Assembly: GCF_018614525.1 (NCBI RefSeq)
Contig: NZ_JAGGOL010000018.1
Coordinates: forward strand, 1-64,000
DNA from: Streptomyces sp. ISL-11
Lineage (GTDB): Bacteria > Actinomycetota > Actinomycetes > Streptomycetales > Streptomycetaceae
DNA length: 64,000 bases
Reading direction: 5' to 3'
In this document: in pieces, positions 8,204 to 16,066 of the stretch
How positions within the stretch are numbered: the stretch's first letter is position 1
Layout: every line of letters starts with the position of its first letter
The notes under the pieces: model-generated
Database searches by the model: none
Told to the model about the DNA's origin: nothing
The model's input: the letters and a program-made list of their open reading frames with translations, nothing else
Made by a program: the position numbers and the translations under genes

Positions 8204-9063
8204 CCGTCGCGCCGGCCCTTCCAGCGGAATGTCGTCAGGCACAGAATCAATCCTCCGATGCACCAAGCGCCCAGGACGAGGGCGACCCGGCCGAGCTCCC
8301 AGTCTCCGGCCTGCTCCAGCATCTTCGCCTGGTCGGGCAGGAAGACCGCACGGAAACCCTGGCACATCCACTTCAGCGGGAAGAAGGCGCCCACGTGCTG
8401 CATCCAGCCGGACATCGAGTTGATCGGGATGTAGACGCCGGAGATGAACTGGATGACGAGGAAGGGCAGGGTCACGATCGGCGTCGCGCTCTTGGCGTCG
8501 CGCGGCACGCTGCTCATCGCGATGCCCAGCAGCGAGCAGGCGATCAGGCCGAGCAGCAGCACCCAGGCGAAGGTGAACCACTTGGCCGGGTCGCTCGGCA
8601 GCTCCAGGCCGAAGAAGGAGATGCCGAACACGAGCAGCAGCAGCGTCTCGGAGACGCCGGTCGCCAGGACCAGCCACAGCTTGCCGAAGAAGAACGAGCT
8701 GCGCGGGATGGGCATGGCCGCCAGGCGGCGCAGGTTGCCCTCGTCGCGCTCGGTGGCGATGCCGATGGCGATGGCCTGGAAGCTGGTCGACATCAGACCG
8801 GCGCCGAGCATCGCGGCCACGTACAGCTGGGAGACGGTGACCCCGGCGCCCTCGACCTTGTCGTGGAAGATCGACGCGAACATCGTCATCATCATGATCG
8901 GCAGGGCGAAGGTGAAGACCACGGCGCCCGGGTTGCGGCAGAAACCCTTGATCTCCAGGCCGCCGCGGAGCAGGCCGAGACGGAAGGCGCCGGGGAGCTT
9001 GCCGGCCCCGCCGGCCGGGTGCAGGCCGGGTGCGGCGGGACCGCCCGCGAGAGTCTGGGTCAT
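8200..9063 (-). CDS. ABC-2 type transporter permease
   Basis: A 287-residue membrane protein with about six hydrophobic segments and the ABC-2 permease layout. The first segment is AVVFTFALPIMMMTMFASI, and the family-typical section SGVYIPINSMSGWMQHVGAFFPLKWMCQGF comes near the C-terminus. It forms the channel half of an exporter with the ATPase encoded upstream (start overlap 4 bases). Likely a drug, lipid or peptide exporter; the substrate is unknown. Confidence 0.9.
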   Translation of the reverse strand: MTQTLAGGPAAPGLHPAGGAGKLPGAFRLGLLRGGLEIKGFCRNPGAVVFTFALPIMMMTMFASIFHDKVEGAGVTVSQLYVAAMLGAGLMSTSFQAIAIGIATERDEGNLRRLAAMPIPRSSFFFGKLWLVLATGVSETLLLLVFGISFFGLELPSDPAKWFTFAWVLLLGLIACSLLGIAMSSVPRDAKSATPIVTLPFLVIQFISGVYIPINSMSGWMQHVGAFFPLKWMCQGFRAVFLPDQAKMLEQAGDWELGRVALVLGAWCIGGLILCLTTFRWKGRRDG

Positions 9064-9914
9064 GCCGCTGTCTCCTGTTCCTTGATGAGGCCGAGGTAGA
9101 TGTCTTCGAGGGAGGGCCGGCTGACCGTCAGCTCGGGGATCTCGCCCTTGAAGTACGCCGCGAGCTCGGTGACGACCGCGGTCGGCGAGTCGGTGCGGTG
9201 CTCCATGGGCCCGTCGGCGCCCAGCCAGGAGACGGTGGCCTGGGCGGTGGCACGGCCGCCGAGGGTGACCGGGTCGCCTTCCGTGACGACCTTGCCCTTG
9301 ACGACGACGGCCAGCCGGTCGGCGAGCGCCTCGACCTCGTCCAGGTAGTGCGAGGTGAGCACGATGGACGTGCCGCCGTCGGCGAGCGAACGGATCAGGT
9401 CCCAGAACTGCCGCCGGGCCGCCGGGTCGAAGCCGGTGGTCGGCTCGTCCAGGAACAGCAACTCGGGGCGGCCGATGACGCCGACGGCGACGTCGACGCG
9501 GCGCCGCTGGCCGCCGGAGAGGCCGCCCACCCGGGCGTTGGCCTTCTCGGTGAGGCCGACGAGATCGATGATCTCCTCGGGGTCGCGCGGGTTGGGGAAG
9601 TACCGGGCGAAGTGCCGTACGGTCTCGGCGACCGTCAGCTCGCCGGCGACGACCTCGTTCTGCCAGACGATGCCGATCCGCGACTTCCAGCGCCGCGAGG
9701 GGCGGCCCGGGTCCTCGCCGAGCACGTCCACCTCGCCGGCGTCGCGCTTGCGGTGACCCTCCAGGATCTCCACGGTGGTGCTCTTGCCCGCACCGTTCGG
9801 CCCGAGGATGCCGAAGATCTCGCCCCGCCGGATGTCGAGGTCCAGACCGTCGACGGCGACGTGGTCACCGTAGGTCTTCCGCAATCCGCGGACCCGTACT
9901 GCTGTTTCTGCCAT
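9060..9914 (-). CDS. ABC transporter ATP-binding protein
   Basis: A 284-residue ATPase of the DrrA-like class. Walker A is GPNGAGKST, the Q-loop is IGIVWQNE, the signature is GLSGGQRRRV, Walker B is LLFLDEPTTGFDP and the switch His lies in LTSHYLDEVEALADR. The C-terminal extension of about 80 residues is typical of drug and antibiotic exporters. It is the first gene of a four-gene operon (ATPase, permease, kinase, regulator) in which every junction overlaps by ATGA, so strict co-translation is likely. The promoter should lie in 9915-10166, which holds no other gene. Confidence 0.95.
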   Translation of the reverse strand: MAETAVRVRGLRKTYGDHVAVDGLDLDIRRGEIFGILGPNGAGKSTTVEILEGHRKRDAGEVDVLGEDPGRPSRRWKSRIGIVWQNEVVAGELTVAETVRHFARYFPNPRDPEEIIDLVGLTEKANARVGGLSGGQRRRVDVAVGVIGRPELLFLDEPTTGFDPAARRQFWDLIRSLADGGTSIVLTSHYLDEVEALADRLAVVVKGKVVTEGDPVTLGGRATAQATVSWLGADGPMEHRTDSPTAVVTELAAYFKGEIPELTVSRPSLEDIYLGLIKEQETAA

Positions 9915-10166
9915 ATCCCCAGCCTGTCGGCCCGGGGAGCGCGGCGGTACGACCGAGGGGACAGACCTGTGTCCACCATCCGGTGGACACGGAGGGCGTC
10001 CGCCCCGGCGGGCCGTGGCCGGCCGGGGGTCGCACGGATCCGCGGGTTCGCGTCACTCACCTTGCGAAAAGGGAAACAAGCGGTGGGGCCGGCCAGGGCC
10101 CGTCACCGCGGCCTCTGTATGAACCTTCTGTCCGAATCCTGGGTGCAGGTCGAAGAAAGGCTGTCC

Positions 10167-10373
10167 ATGGCAGTGAACGGTCGTGGTACGAAAGGCAATT
10201 CCCCGCGCTGGAAACTCACCCCCACATCGGTCGGAGCTACTTTCGGTTCCGTCACCGCGGGCGTCAGCGGCGCCTATGTGACGACCGGCTCGGTGCTGGT
10301 CACCTGTGTCGCCGGCGGCCTCGGGCTGCTCGTCGTGGTGATGCTGCTGGCGGTGTTCCTTCTCGCCCGCTGA
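10167..10373 (+). CDS. Small single-pass membrane protein
   Basis: A 68-residue product beginning MAVNGRGTKGNSPRWKLTP with a hydrophilic N-terminus, a Gly/Ser/Thr-rich middle and one strong transmembrane segment at the end (VTCVAGGLGLLVVVMLLAVF). The ATG at 10167 is chosen because GAAAGG sits seven bases upstream; a longer form from 10120 in the same frame is possible. It stands alone, with a terminator immediately downstream. I do not recognise the family. Confidence 0.55.
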   Translation: MAVNGRGTKGNSPRWKLTPTSVGATFGSVTAGVSGAYVTTGSVLVTCVAGGLGLLVVVMLLAVFLLAR

Positions 10374-10383
10374 GCCGGGAGAT

Positions 10384-10423
10384 CCGGGGCCGGTGGCCGC
10401 TGTGCGGCGGCGACCGGCCCCGG
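10384..10423. terminator. Bidirectional hairpin terminator
   Basis: CCGGGGCCGGT (10384-10394) pairs perfectly with ACCGGCCCCGG (10413-10423), and inner bases extend the stem. It lies between the convergent small membrane protein gene and the sugar transferase gene, and a TTTT run follows on the plus strand. Confidence 0.7.
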
Positions 10424-10446
10424 GCCGGCTTTTCACGAGCACGTCC

Positions 10447-11844
10447 TCACTGCCAGACGGTGATATTGACCAGGCAGCGCGCCTCCGGAGCTTCCCAGCG
10501 GGGAAGCGGCGAAGTGTCCGGGGCGAGTTCGGGTACGGCCGGAATGCCTGCCGTACCGCTCTCCGGTCCCTGTTCCGGGCCATGCTCCGATTCCTGCTCC
10601 GGCGCGCGATATGTGGTGAACGCATTCGAACTGAACAGCATTCTGAAGATCAGGCAGGCCGTTCCCCAGGCGGACAGGGAATCGTAGAAGGCCCGGTCGA
10701 CCATGACGCGCTGCGGTACGACCACGTCCAGGTAGTGCCGCCACGCGTCGGATCCCGGCAACAGGTCGGCGTCCGGACGGACATAGCCGTCCCACAGGGG
10801 CCCGGCGATTCCCGGCCGGTAGGAGAAGACCCAGCGGCACTGCTTCGGGTACGAGGCGGCCATCGCCGGGTGTTCGGCGGGTGGTCCCAGCAGGGTGACG
10901 TCGCCGCGGAAGAGATTCCACAGCCGCGGCAGGGTCTCGAGGCCGAGCTCCTGGAGGAAGGTGCCCAGCCGGGTCAGCTGCCCCGACCGGTCCCGGGTCC
11001 GGAAGTCGTACAGCTGGAAGACCCTGCCGCCCGCGCCCACGCGTGGGTGCCGCACGAGGACCGGGCCGCGCGAGGTGAACCGGATCCACAACGACACGAT
11101 CGCCAGCATGGGCAGCGCCGACCACAGCAGCGTGGCGCCGACGGCGAGGTCCAGGGCGCGCTTGCTCCTCCTCATCGGCGTCTTCGGGCTCCTCGGCACC
11201 GGGGGCCCGCTCCTGGGCGCCGCCTCCTCCCGGAGCTGGGACAGGGCCTCCGGGTGCAGGCTGTCGGGCCGGTGCTCGCGGAGGTCACGCAGCTGGATCA
11301 CGGTGAACAAGGTGGTCGAGACGATCACACCGAGACCGGCGGAGTGGATCACCGCCTGGCCCCATCTCGGGACGCCGTTGCCGGGCAGGGCCACCACGGC
11401 CAGGGCCGCCATCCCGACCAGCAGCAGCCCCAGCCCCAGGTAGCACCACCACCGCCGGAGGCTGCCCTTCCGGGCCGCCTCCGGCAGCGGCGCCGGGCGG
11501 CCCCCACGCGCCGCCGCACCCCCCACGCAGCCGGTCAGGCTCAGGAACTCCTGGAGGCCGGCACTGCCCGACTTGTGGTCGCGGACCACGGCCCGGCGGG
11601 CGGCCTCGATCTTGATCTCCAGAAGCTTGCGCTCCACCGCCCCGTCGGAGATCTCCGCCGCGAGCCCGGCGTCGAAGGCGTCCTTGAACTCCTTCAGCCG
11701 CCGGTCGGCCTCCCCCTTGACCGGATCGCTGACCAAGGCATACCTGTTGAGAGGGGTCAGCAGATCCCGGATATTTCCATCGATGGGTTTTCCGACACTT
11801 TCATCGAAGCCTTCATCAACGCCTTCGTCGCCGTAGGTGCTCAT
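10447..11844 (-). CDS. Membrane protein with a divergent bacterial sugar-transferase domain
   Basis: A 465-residue protein. Residues 1-125 are charged and helical, then come two hydrophobic segments (about 135-155 and 165-185). From about residue 225 there is a WcaJ/PglC-like phosphoglycosyl transferase domain: KRALDLAVGATLLWSALP, RGPVLVRHPRVGAGGRVFQLYDFRTR, LPRLWNLFRGDVTLLGPP and YRPGIAGPLWDG. The active family transfers a sugar phosphate to undecaprenyl phosphate. Here the position of the catalytic Asp-Glu pair (normally LDELP) reads LETLP, so activity is doubtful. The C-terminus is a Glu/Pro-rich tail. Its ATG overlaps the stop of the upstream sigma-like gene (TAATG), so the two are coupled. 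Confidence 0.75.
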   Translation of the reverse strand: MSTYGDEGVDEGFDESVGKPIDGNIRDLLTPLNRYALVSDPVKGEADRRLKEFKDAFDAGLAAEISDGAVERKLLEIKIEAARRAVVRDHKSGSAGLQEFLSLTGCVGGAAARGGRPAPLPEAARKGSLRRWWCYLGLGLLLVGMAALAVVALPGNGVPRWGQAVIHSAGLGVIVSTTLFTVIQLRDLREHRPDSLHPEALSQLREEAAPRSGPPVPRSPKTPMRRSKRALDLAVGATLLWSALPMLAIVSLWIRFTSRGPVLVRHPRVGAGGRVFQLYDFRTRDRSGQLTRLGTFLQELGLETLPRLWNLFRGDVTLLGPPAEHPAMAASYPKQCRWVFSYRPGIAGPLWDGYVRPDADLLPGSDAWRHYLDVVVPQRVMVDRAFYDSLSAWGTACLIFRMLFSSNAFTTYRAPEQESEHGPEQGPESGTAGIPAVPELAPDTSPLPRWEAPEARCLVNITVWQ

Positions 11845-12374
11845 TACTCCTCCTCACCATGCGTGTCAGCTGTTGCGCGACTCTCCTGCAGAATGCTGGT
11901 TAGCTTGGCTCTCGCCGATCGCAAATTGGACCTCACCGTCGCCGGAAGATCACCGGTGATCTCGGCGATTTCGGAAGGATTGAAACCGTCGTAGGTATAA
12001 GCGATGACCTGGCGCTGTTTGTATCCGAGATTCCTCATCAGCGCGAGAACGGCTTCCTCGTCCGCACGCGACGGCACCTCATGACCGGGGAGCCCCGCGC
12101 CCACCGCCCAGCCGCCCTTGAGCGCCCGCTTCGGTGCGTCCAGATCACGGGCCGTCGACCGCAGAAAGTGTCGCTCGGCCGCCTTGCGCACCCACGCGAA
12201 GGGGTGGGTGATCTCGGCCCAGCATTCCAGCGCGTAGATCATCGCGGCGGACGCGGAGTCCTCCGCCTCCTCCTTCGTGGCGCCGATGAACCGGAGAAAG
12301 CCGATCAACTTCCGGTAGTCCGACCGGAAGAACCTGTCGAATTCATTCCCGTCGGGGCCCCTGCGGTGCTGCAC
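11844..12374 (-). CDS. Sigma-70 family (ECF-like) protein
   Basis: A 176-residue protein with sigma region 2-like sequence (FDRFFRSDYRKLIGFLRFIGATKEEAEDSASAAM) and region 4-like HTH (VLALMRNLGYKQRQVIAYTYDGFNPSEIAEI, LPATVRSNLRSARAKL). A small alternative sigma factor or a sigma-like DNA-binding protein is likely. The GTG at 12374 is chosen for the GAGGAGGGA five bases upstream. It is the first gene of a two-gene operon with the sugar-transferase-like membrane protein, which might act as its regulator; that is inference. No anti-sigma domain is recognisable. Confidence 0.75.
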   Translation of the reverse strand: MQHRRGPDGNEFDRFFRSDYRKLIGFLRFIGATKEEAEDSASAAMIYALECWAEITHPFAWVRKAAERHFLRSTARDLDAPKRALKGGWAVGAGLPGHEVPSRADEEAVLALMRNLGYKQRQVIAYTYDGFNPSEIAEITGDLPATVRSNLRSARAKLTSILQESRATADTHGEEE

Positions 12375-12838
12375 GAGATATCCCTCCTCAATCGGCACTC
12401 GCTGCTGATGCAGGGGAGTGACACGAGGAAGGGTCAACGTGTGATGCGAGCCGGAACTATATCCAGCCCATCGCATAAATCTATATCCGGCCCCGCCGGC
12501 CATGAAGAATTGATCAACCGGATCCCCCCGACCCGTCAATACGTTCGAACTTCGCCCCATCGCAACGACCCCCGTCCGGGCCCGCACAGGCGGCTGACAG
12601 CGAGACCCGCACATGGCCTTCCCTTTTCGGAACGGCAACCGAACACGAACAGACGACCGACCCTGCCATCCCCCCGGAACGCCCCCCGTGAGCGCTCCGA
12701 CGAGCCGGTGTCCGTCGCCTTCACCCATGAGTGCCGCGAAGCCCCCGGAACGTGCAGTGTCCCGCCAACTTTTTTGTCGAACCCCCACGAGCACGCCGGC
12801 CCCCCGCGAGGACACGGCCCGAAGGCACCACCGCACAC
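12375..12838. promoter_or_regulatory. Upstream region of the sigma-like gene with direct repeats
   Basis: About 460 bases without a credible gene. The part nearest the sigma-like gene is unusually A/T-rich. It has a 13-bp direct repeat, CTATATCC(A/G)GCCC, at 12457-12469 and 12481-12493, a 24-bp period. Read leftward these give GGATATAG, a plausible duplicated operator or autoregulated sigma promoter. I see nothing else in the rest. Confidence 0.35.
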
Positions 12839-12877
12839 GACGAAGGCCCAGCTCACAGAGTGAGCTGGGCCTTCGTC
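12839..12877 (-). terminator. Original terminator of the tRNA-Thr gene
   Basis: A perfect 17-bp stem (12839-12855 with 12861-12877, loop CAGAG). It lies just beyond the left att site, where the 3' end of the tRNA gene stood before the element inserted, so it was probably the tRNA terminator. Confidence 0.7.
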
Positions 12878-12880
12878 CTT

Positions 12881-12926
12881 CGGAGCCGCCTTCGGGATTC
12901 GAACCCGAGACCTACGCATTACGAGT
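12881..12926. other. Left attachment site (att copy without intact tRNA)
   Basis: 46 bp identical to 31140-31185, covering the T-arm and anticodon-stem end of tRNA-Thr. After base 12926 the sequence departs from the tRNA, so this copy is a tRNA fragment left by site-specific integration. Confidence 0.9.
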
Positions 12927-13045
12927 TGTCCGATCTTGGTCCGGGGGCGTCCACGGCCGTCCGCGTCCCCTCACCAACCGCAGGTGAGAGAGGGTGGCGG
13001 ACGAGAACGGATGACGGTGGACGATGGTGGACCAGCCTGCCAATC

Positions 13046-13063
13046 GAGACCGGAATTGAGACC
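13046..13063. repeat. Putative left integrase arm-type sites
   Basis: GAGACC occurs twice at a 12-bp period (13046-13051 and 13058-13063). The right end has the same hexamer twice at the same period and orientation (31030-31035 and 31042-31047). Their symmetric placement near the two att sites suggests integrase or excisionase arm binding. Confidence 0.4.
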
Positions 13064-13071
13064 AGGGCGCC

Positions 13072-13095
13072 CCGCCGGAGCAGGTGCTCCGGCGG
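13072..13095 (-). terminator. Terminator of the RibD-like operon
   Basis: A perfect inverted repeat CCGCCGGAGCA / TGCTCCGGCGG (13072-13082 and 13085-13095) about 35 bases past the stop of the leftward deaminase gene. Confidence 0.6.
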
Positions 13096-13131
13096 CTCCA
13101 GACCTCGTCCTCTCGCCTCAACTTCAACAGG

Positions 13132-13599
13132 TCAGCCCAGCAGGTGGACGTTCACCGCACGGGCTTCTTCCGCCATGTCAGGGAGCTCCACCACGCTCAC
13201 CCCCTCGTCACGGAGTGCCTCCACACCGATGCAGTCACCCACGAACAGATCCGGCTCTCGCCACGCAATGACGACGCGGCGAATGCCAGACCGGAGTACG
13301 AGCTGGGTACAGGTGAGAGGTCTCGACTTACGCTCTGAGCAGGGCTCCAGGGTGCTGTAGAGCGTGGCCCCGGCGAGTCGCGCATCGTCGTCTGCGGACA
13401 GCTTGGCCAACGCGGACTCTTCCGCGTGAACGTGCAGATCGGTCTCTCGTGAGTAGCCGTGCGAGATCTCGTTGCCATCTGCGCCGACGATGACAGCACC
13501 CACGGAATACGCGCCTTCCGCCGGCGGGCACCGTCGGGACAGCTCGATGGCGGCCGCCATCCAGGTGCGATCAGCGGCGGTGACCGCGTCGTTGTTCAC
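13132..13599 (-). CDS. RibD-type deaminase domain protein
   Basis: A 155-residue stand-alone zinc deaminase. The zinc site is HAEESAL (His and catalytic Glu) plus the two cysteines of LEPCSERKSRPLTC, spaced as in the riboflavin enzyme RibD rather than the PCxxC of cytidine deaminases. RibD N-domains deaminate diaminohydroxyphosphoribosylaminopyrimidine; this protein may act on that or a related pyrimidine. The ATG overlaps the reductase stop (ATGA at 13596-13599). With the preceding gene it reconstitutes both halves of RibD as separate proteins, in the order reductase then deaminase. It is the last gene of the cargo operon. Confidence 0.8.
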   Translation of the reverse strand: MNNDAVTAADRTWMAAAIELSRRCPPAEGAYSVGAVIVGADGNEISHGYSRETDLHVHAEESALAKLSADDDARLAGATLYSTLEPCSERKSRPLTCTQLVLRSGIRRVVIAWREPDLFVGDCIGVEALRDEGVSVVELPDMAEEARAVNVHLLG

Positions 13600-14324
13600 T
13601 TGATGCTCACCAGGTTCGGAAGGTAGCGCAGCAGGACGACGTCACCGATGGTCCGGGCTTCCGCGAGTGCCATGCGGCGGCTTGATCCGCCGGGGTACGA
13701 GGCTGGGCTGAGGAACCGGGGCGCGTCGGCATCGCCCACGAGCAGAGGCGCAATGGCGAGATGGATCTCGTCGGCCAGCCCCTGGGAGAGGAACGCGGTG
13801 TGGACACTGCCGCCTCCCTCCACCATCAGCTGCTTGACGCCGCGCCCGCCCAGGTCGTCCAAGAGCTTGCCGAAGTCGATGTCCGGCCCGAGGGAAACGA
13901 CGTCGGCGAGCCCCGCGAGCCGTGCGCTGAGCCTCTCCTGCCCCGCATCGGTGGTGTAGGCGACCTTGGCCCCGCCGTGGTGCCAGAACTTCGCTGCCGG
14001 GTCGAGATCACCACTGCCGGAGATCGTGACTTTCAGCGGGTATTCAGGGAGGCCCCGGGAAACGCGGTCGGCCCGGCGCTTGTCGCTGTTGACCAAGAGT
14101 CTGGGATTGTCCGCTCGGATGGTCCCGGCGCCAATGAGGATGGCGTCGGATTCGGCGCGGACCTGGTCGACCCTGTCGAAGTCGTCGCTGTTGCTCAAAA
14201 GAAGACGCTGGGGGCTCGCGTCATCGATGTAGCCGTCGACAGAGGTAGCGACGCTCAGCAGGACGTATGGGCGGGGCAAGGTGTTCTCCCTGGTTACGGC
14301 AGCAATGGTGGAGTGAGGAGTCAT
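13596..14324 (-). CDS. RibD C-terminal / dihydrofolate-reductase-like reductase
   Basis: A 242-residue protein with the RibD_C fold pattern: RPYVLLSVATSVDGYID, the NADPH-site block ESDAILIGAGTIRADNPRL, and GVKQLMVEGGGSVHTAFL near the C-terminus. RibD_C enzymes reduce the ribosylamino pyrimidine intermediate of riboflavin synthesis with NADPH; relatives serve other pathways. The start ATG at 14324 overlaps the stop of the HTH-TPR gene by ATGA. Being on a mobile element and separate from other rib genes, it may serve a specialised or protective pathway instead of bulk riboflavin synthesis. Confidence 0.8.
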   Translation of the reverse strand: MTPHSTIAAVTRENTLPRPYVLLSVATSVDGYIDDASPQRLLLSNSDDFDRVDQVRAESDAILIGAGTIRADNPRLLVNSDKRRADRVSRGLPEYPLKVTISGSGDLDPAAKFWHHGGAKVAYTTDAGQERLSARLAGLADVVSLGPDIDFGKLLDDLGGRGVKQLMVEGGGSVHTAFLSQGLADEIHLAIAPLLVGDADAPRFLSPASYPGGSSRRMALAEARTIGDVVLLRYLPNLVSIK

Positions 14325-15736
14325 GCTTCGTGAAGAACGGAGGCGTTGAGTGCGTCGCGGAACTCTTGCACGGAGGGGACCGTACGCCACCGGTTCAGGT
14401 CAGAATCGAGCCGCGCCAGCTCACTCAGGATTCGCGCGGAGCCCGTCTCGTTGCCGATGTTGAGCGCCTGAAGTCCGATGATGGCGGCTTGCTCAGCATC
14501 CCGGCTTCCAGCATGCGCCAAGGCTTCCCGTGCGAGGTAGACGCCGTGGTCGCGGTGATAGCCGGCGGGTAGGGCTGCGATCGCGGTTCGGAATCCCTCA
14601 GCGGCTGCTTGGTGGTCCCCAAGGACGGACAGGCTGCGGGCGCGCTGCACGTCGATGTACGCGTCGTCCAGCCACACCCCCCAACTGCCCGCCTGGTTGC
14701 CGTCCATGGCGTGCAGCAGTTCCCGCGCGTGGTCGTACGAGCGCATGCACTCCCGTGAGTCCCCGCGGAGCGCGTGCCCGTGAGCCGCGTACGTTGCAGA
14801 TACAGCAGCCAGCCGGGTGCCGGGCCGGGCCGCGTCCTCCGCAGCTTCCGCGACGTCGACCGCTTCAATCGCGTCCCGCATGTCGCCAGCGAGCTGGCTC
14901 TTCCGCGCCAGGATGTAGACCGTGAGGTCCGGGTCTCCGGCCATGTGCGACCACTGGAGTGCCCGGTCTGTCCAGTACTGCGCCGCTCGGTGGTCCCCCG
15001 CGTCCTGGTGGAACCAGCCACAAAGCTCGGCGAACTGCGTCTGCACCTGAAGCAACTGGCGGCGGTCCGTGCCGCGCTTCCCCTCGCGCAGTGCCGTGAT
15101 GACGTGGATCTGTTCCTGCACCTTCGGAATCAGCTGACGCGGACCGAACAGGTTGTCCGAGTCGATGAGCACGCGACGGATGGCCTGGAGGTGCTCGACA
15201 GGGTTCCGGTCCACGACGGGTATCCGCGGCGTCGGAGCACCGGCCTCTGCTAATGGGGCACTCGCGATGCTCGCTGCTGCGGCGCCAAGGCCACCCAGGA
15301 AGATCCTGCGCGGTACAGACACGAAGATGATCCTTCCGTCGGAAGTACGGCAGGGGACAGTCACCCCCTCCTCATCCGACATTGCCTCGACGCCCGTGAC
15401 GCCAGCCAGGGCCACTGGGGCCTTAGCCACATGAGGCCCGGCTTTGGCCACATGGCCGCGAGACAAATCCCCCATAGCGACCCCGCTATGGATCTCCTGG
15501 AAGAGCCCGACTAAGGCACCGCCGGCGTCGAGCGCCTGATCGTATGCCTGCACCAAAGCTTCCGAGGGCGCTTGGTCTCCGCGCTCAACTCGGGCCATAT
15601 AACTGATGTCATACCTGATCCGAGCCTTCAACTTACCCAAGGACAAGCCGCGCTGATCGCGCCACGACCGCATGTTGGAGCCGAGGTGATGCAGGGGGCT
15701 CGCGTGCGGTGTCAACTCATTCGGACGTTGTCCCAT
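14321..15736 (-). CDS. HTH (XRE-like) regulator with TPR-like C-terminal domain
   Basis: A 471-residue regulator. An N-terminal XRE-type HTH (MRSWRDQRGLSLGKLKARI, YMARVERGDQAPSEALV) is followed by a linker and a long helical region of TPR-like repeats (FAELCGWFHQDAGDHRAAQYW, ALRGDSRECMRSYDHARELL, SLSVLGDHQAAAEGFRTAIA). Similar proteins are frequent in actinomycetes as peptide- or small-molecule-responsive regulators. It heads the cargo operon and probably autoregulates through palindromes in its promoter. Two TTA codons are present (first bases 15514 and 15253), so its translation may require the bldA tRNA. Confidence 0.8.
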   Translation of the reverse strand: MGQRPNELTPHASPLHHLGSNMRSWRDQRGLSLGKLKARIRYDISYMARVERGDQAPSEALVQAYDQALDAGGALVGLFQEIHSGVAMGDLSRGHVAKAGPHVAKAPVALAGVTGVEAMSDEEGVTVPCRTSDGRIIFVSVPRRIFLGGLGAAAASIASAPLAEAGAPTPRIPVVDRNPVEHLQAIRRVLIDSDNLFGPRQLIPKVQEQIHVITALREGKRGTDRRQLLQVQTQFAELCGWFHQDAGDHRAAQYWTDRALQWSHMAGDPDLTVYILARKSQLAGDMRDAIEAVDVAEAAEDAARPGTRLAAVSATYAAHGHALRGDSRECMRSYDHARELLHAMDGNQAGSWGVWLDDAYIDVQRARSLSVLGDHQAAAEGFRTAIAALPAGYHRDHGVYLAREALAHAGSRDAEQAAIIGLQALNIGNETGSARILSELARLDSDLNRWRTVPSVQEFRDALNASVLHEA

Positions 15737-15752
15737 CCGTCCTCCCCATATA

Positions 15753-15782
15753 GCCCATGTGGCTGCTCATGGGCGGCCACAT
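15753..15782. promoter_or_regulatory. Nested inverted repeats in the divergent cargo promoter
   Basis: GCCCATG (15753-15759) with CATGGGC (15768-15774), and overlapping it ATGTGGC (15757-15763) with GCCACAT (15776-15782). They lie 17-46 bases upstream of the HTH-TPR gene, in the region it shares with a divergent small gene. A likely operator for the HTH-TPR protein. TCGCTA/TAGCGA forms a further palindrome nearer the rightward gene. Confidence 0.5.
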
Positions 15783-15871
15783 CACGTACCTGGTAGCCAG
15801 TCAAGTGCTCTCGCTACAAACGACGCATAGCGAAAACCAACCTATCGGCGTCGGCCAGGCAAGGAGGAGCG

Positions 15872-16066
15872 ATGGCATTAACAGCTGCTGAGCGGCACCA
15901 GCTGATGGTGGCTTTACGCCAACTCTCGGCGGATGTCCACCGACTGGAGCGGCGAATCGAACGCACGGCCCAGCTTGTCAGTCTGCACGGGTCGAGCTCT
16001 CCAGCTGTTGAAGCCGGTCATCCAAGCGGGCCAAGTGTGCCCGCAACAGCTCGATCTCTCGCATGA
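15872..16066 (+). CDS. Small helical protein of unknown function
   Basis: A 64-residue ORF with an excellent ribosome-binding site (AAGGAGG seven bases before ATG 15872). It is rich in Leu, Arg and Gln (ALRQLSADVHRLERRIERTAQ) and could form a coiled coil. Its 3' end overlaps the convergent GntR gene by about 90 bases, so the last third may be unreliable. It holds two TTA codons (15878 and 15914). Function unknown. Confidence 0.5.
   Translation: MALTAAERHQLMVALRQLSADVHRLERRIERTAQLVSLHGSSSPAVEAGHPSGPSVPATARSLA

Noticed and set aside
13132..14324. Trimethoprim-resistance dihydrofolate reductase
   Set aside because: The reductase has RibD_C motifs and is paired with a RibD-type deaminase, so classical DHFR function is unlikely.
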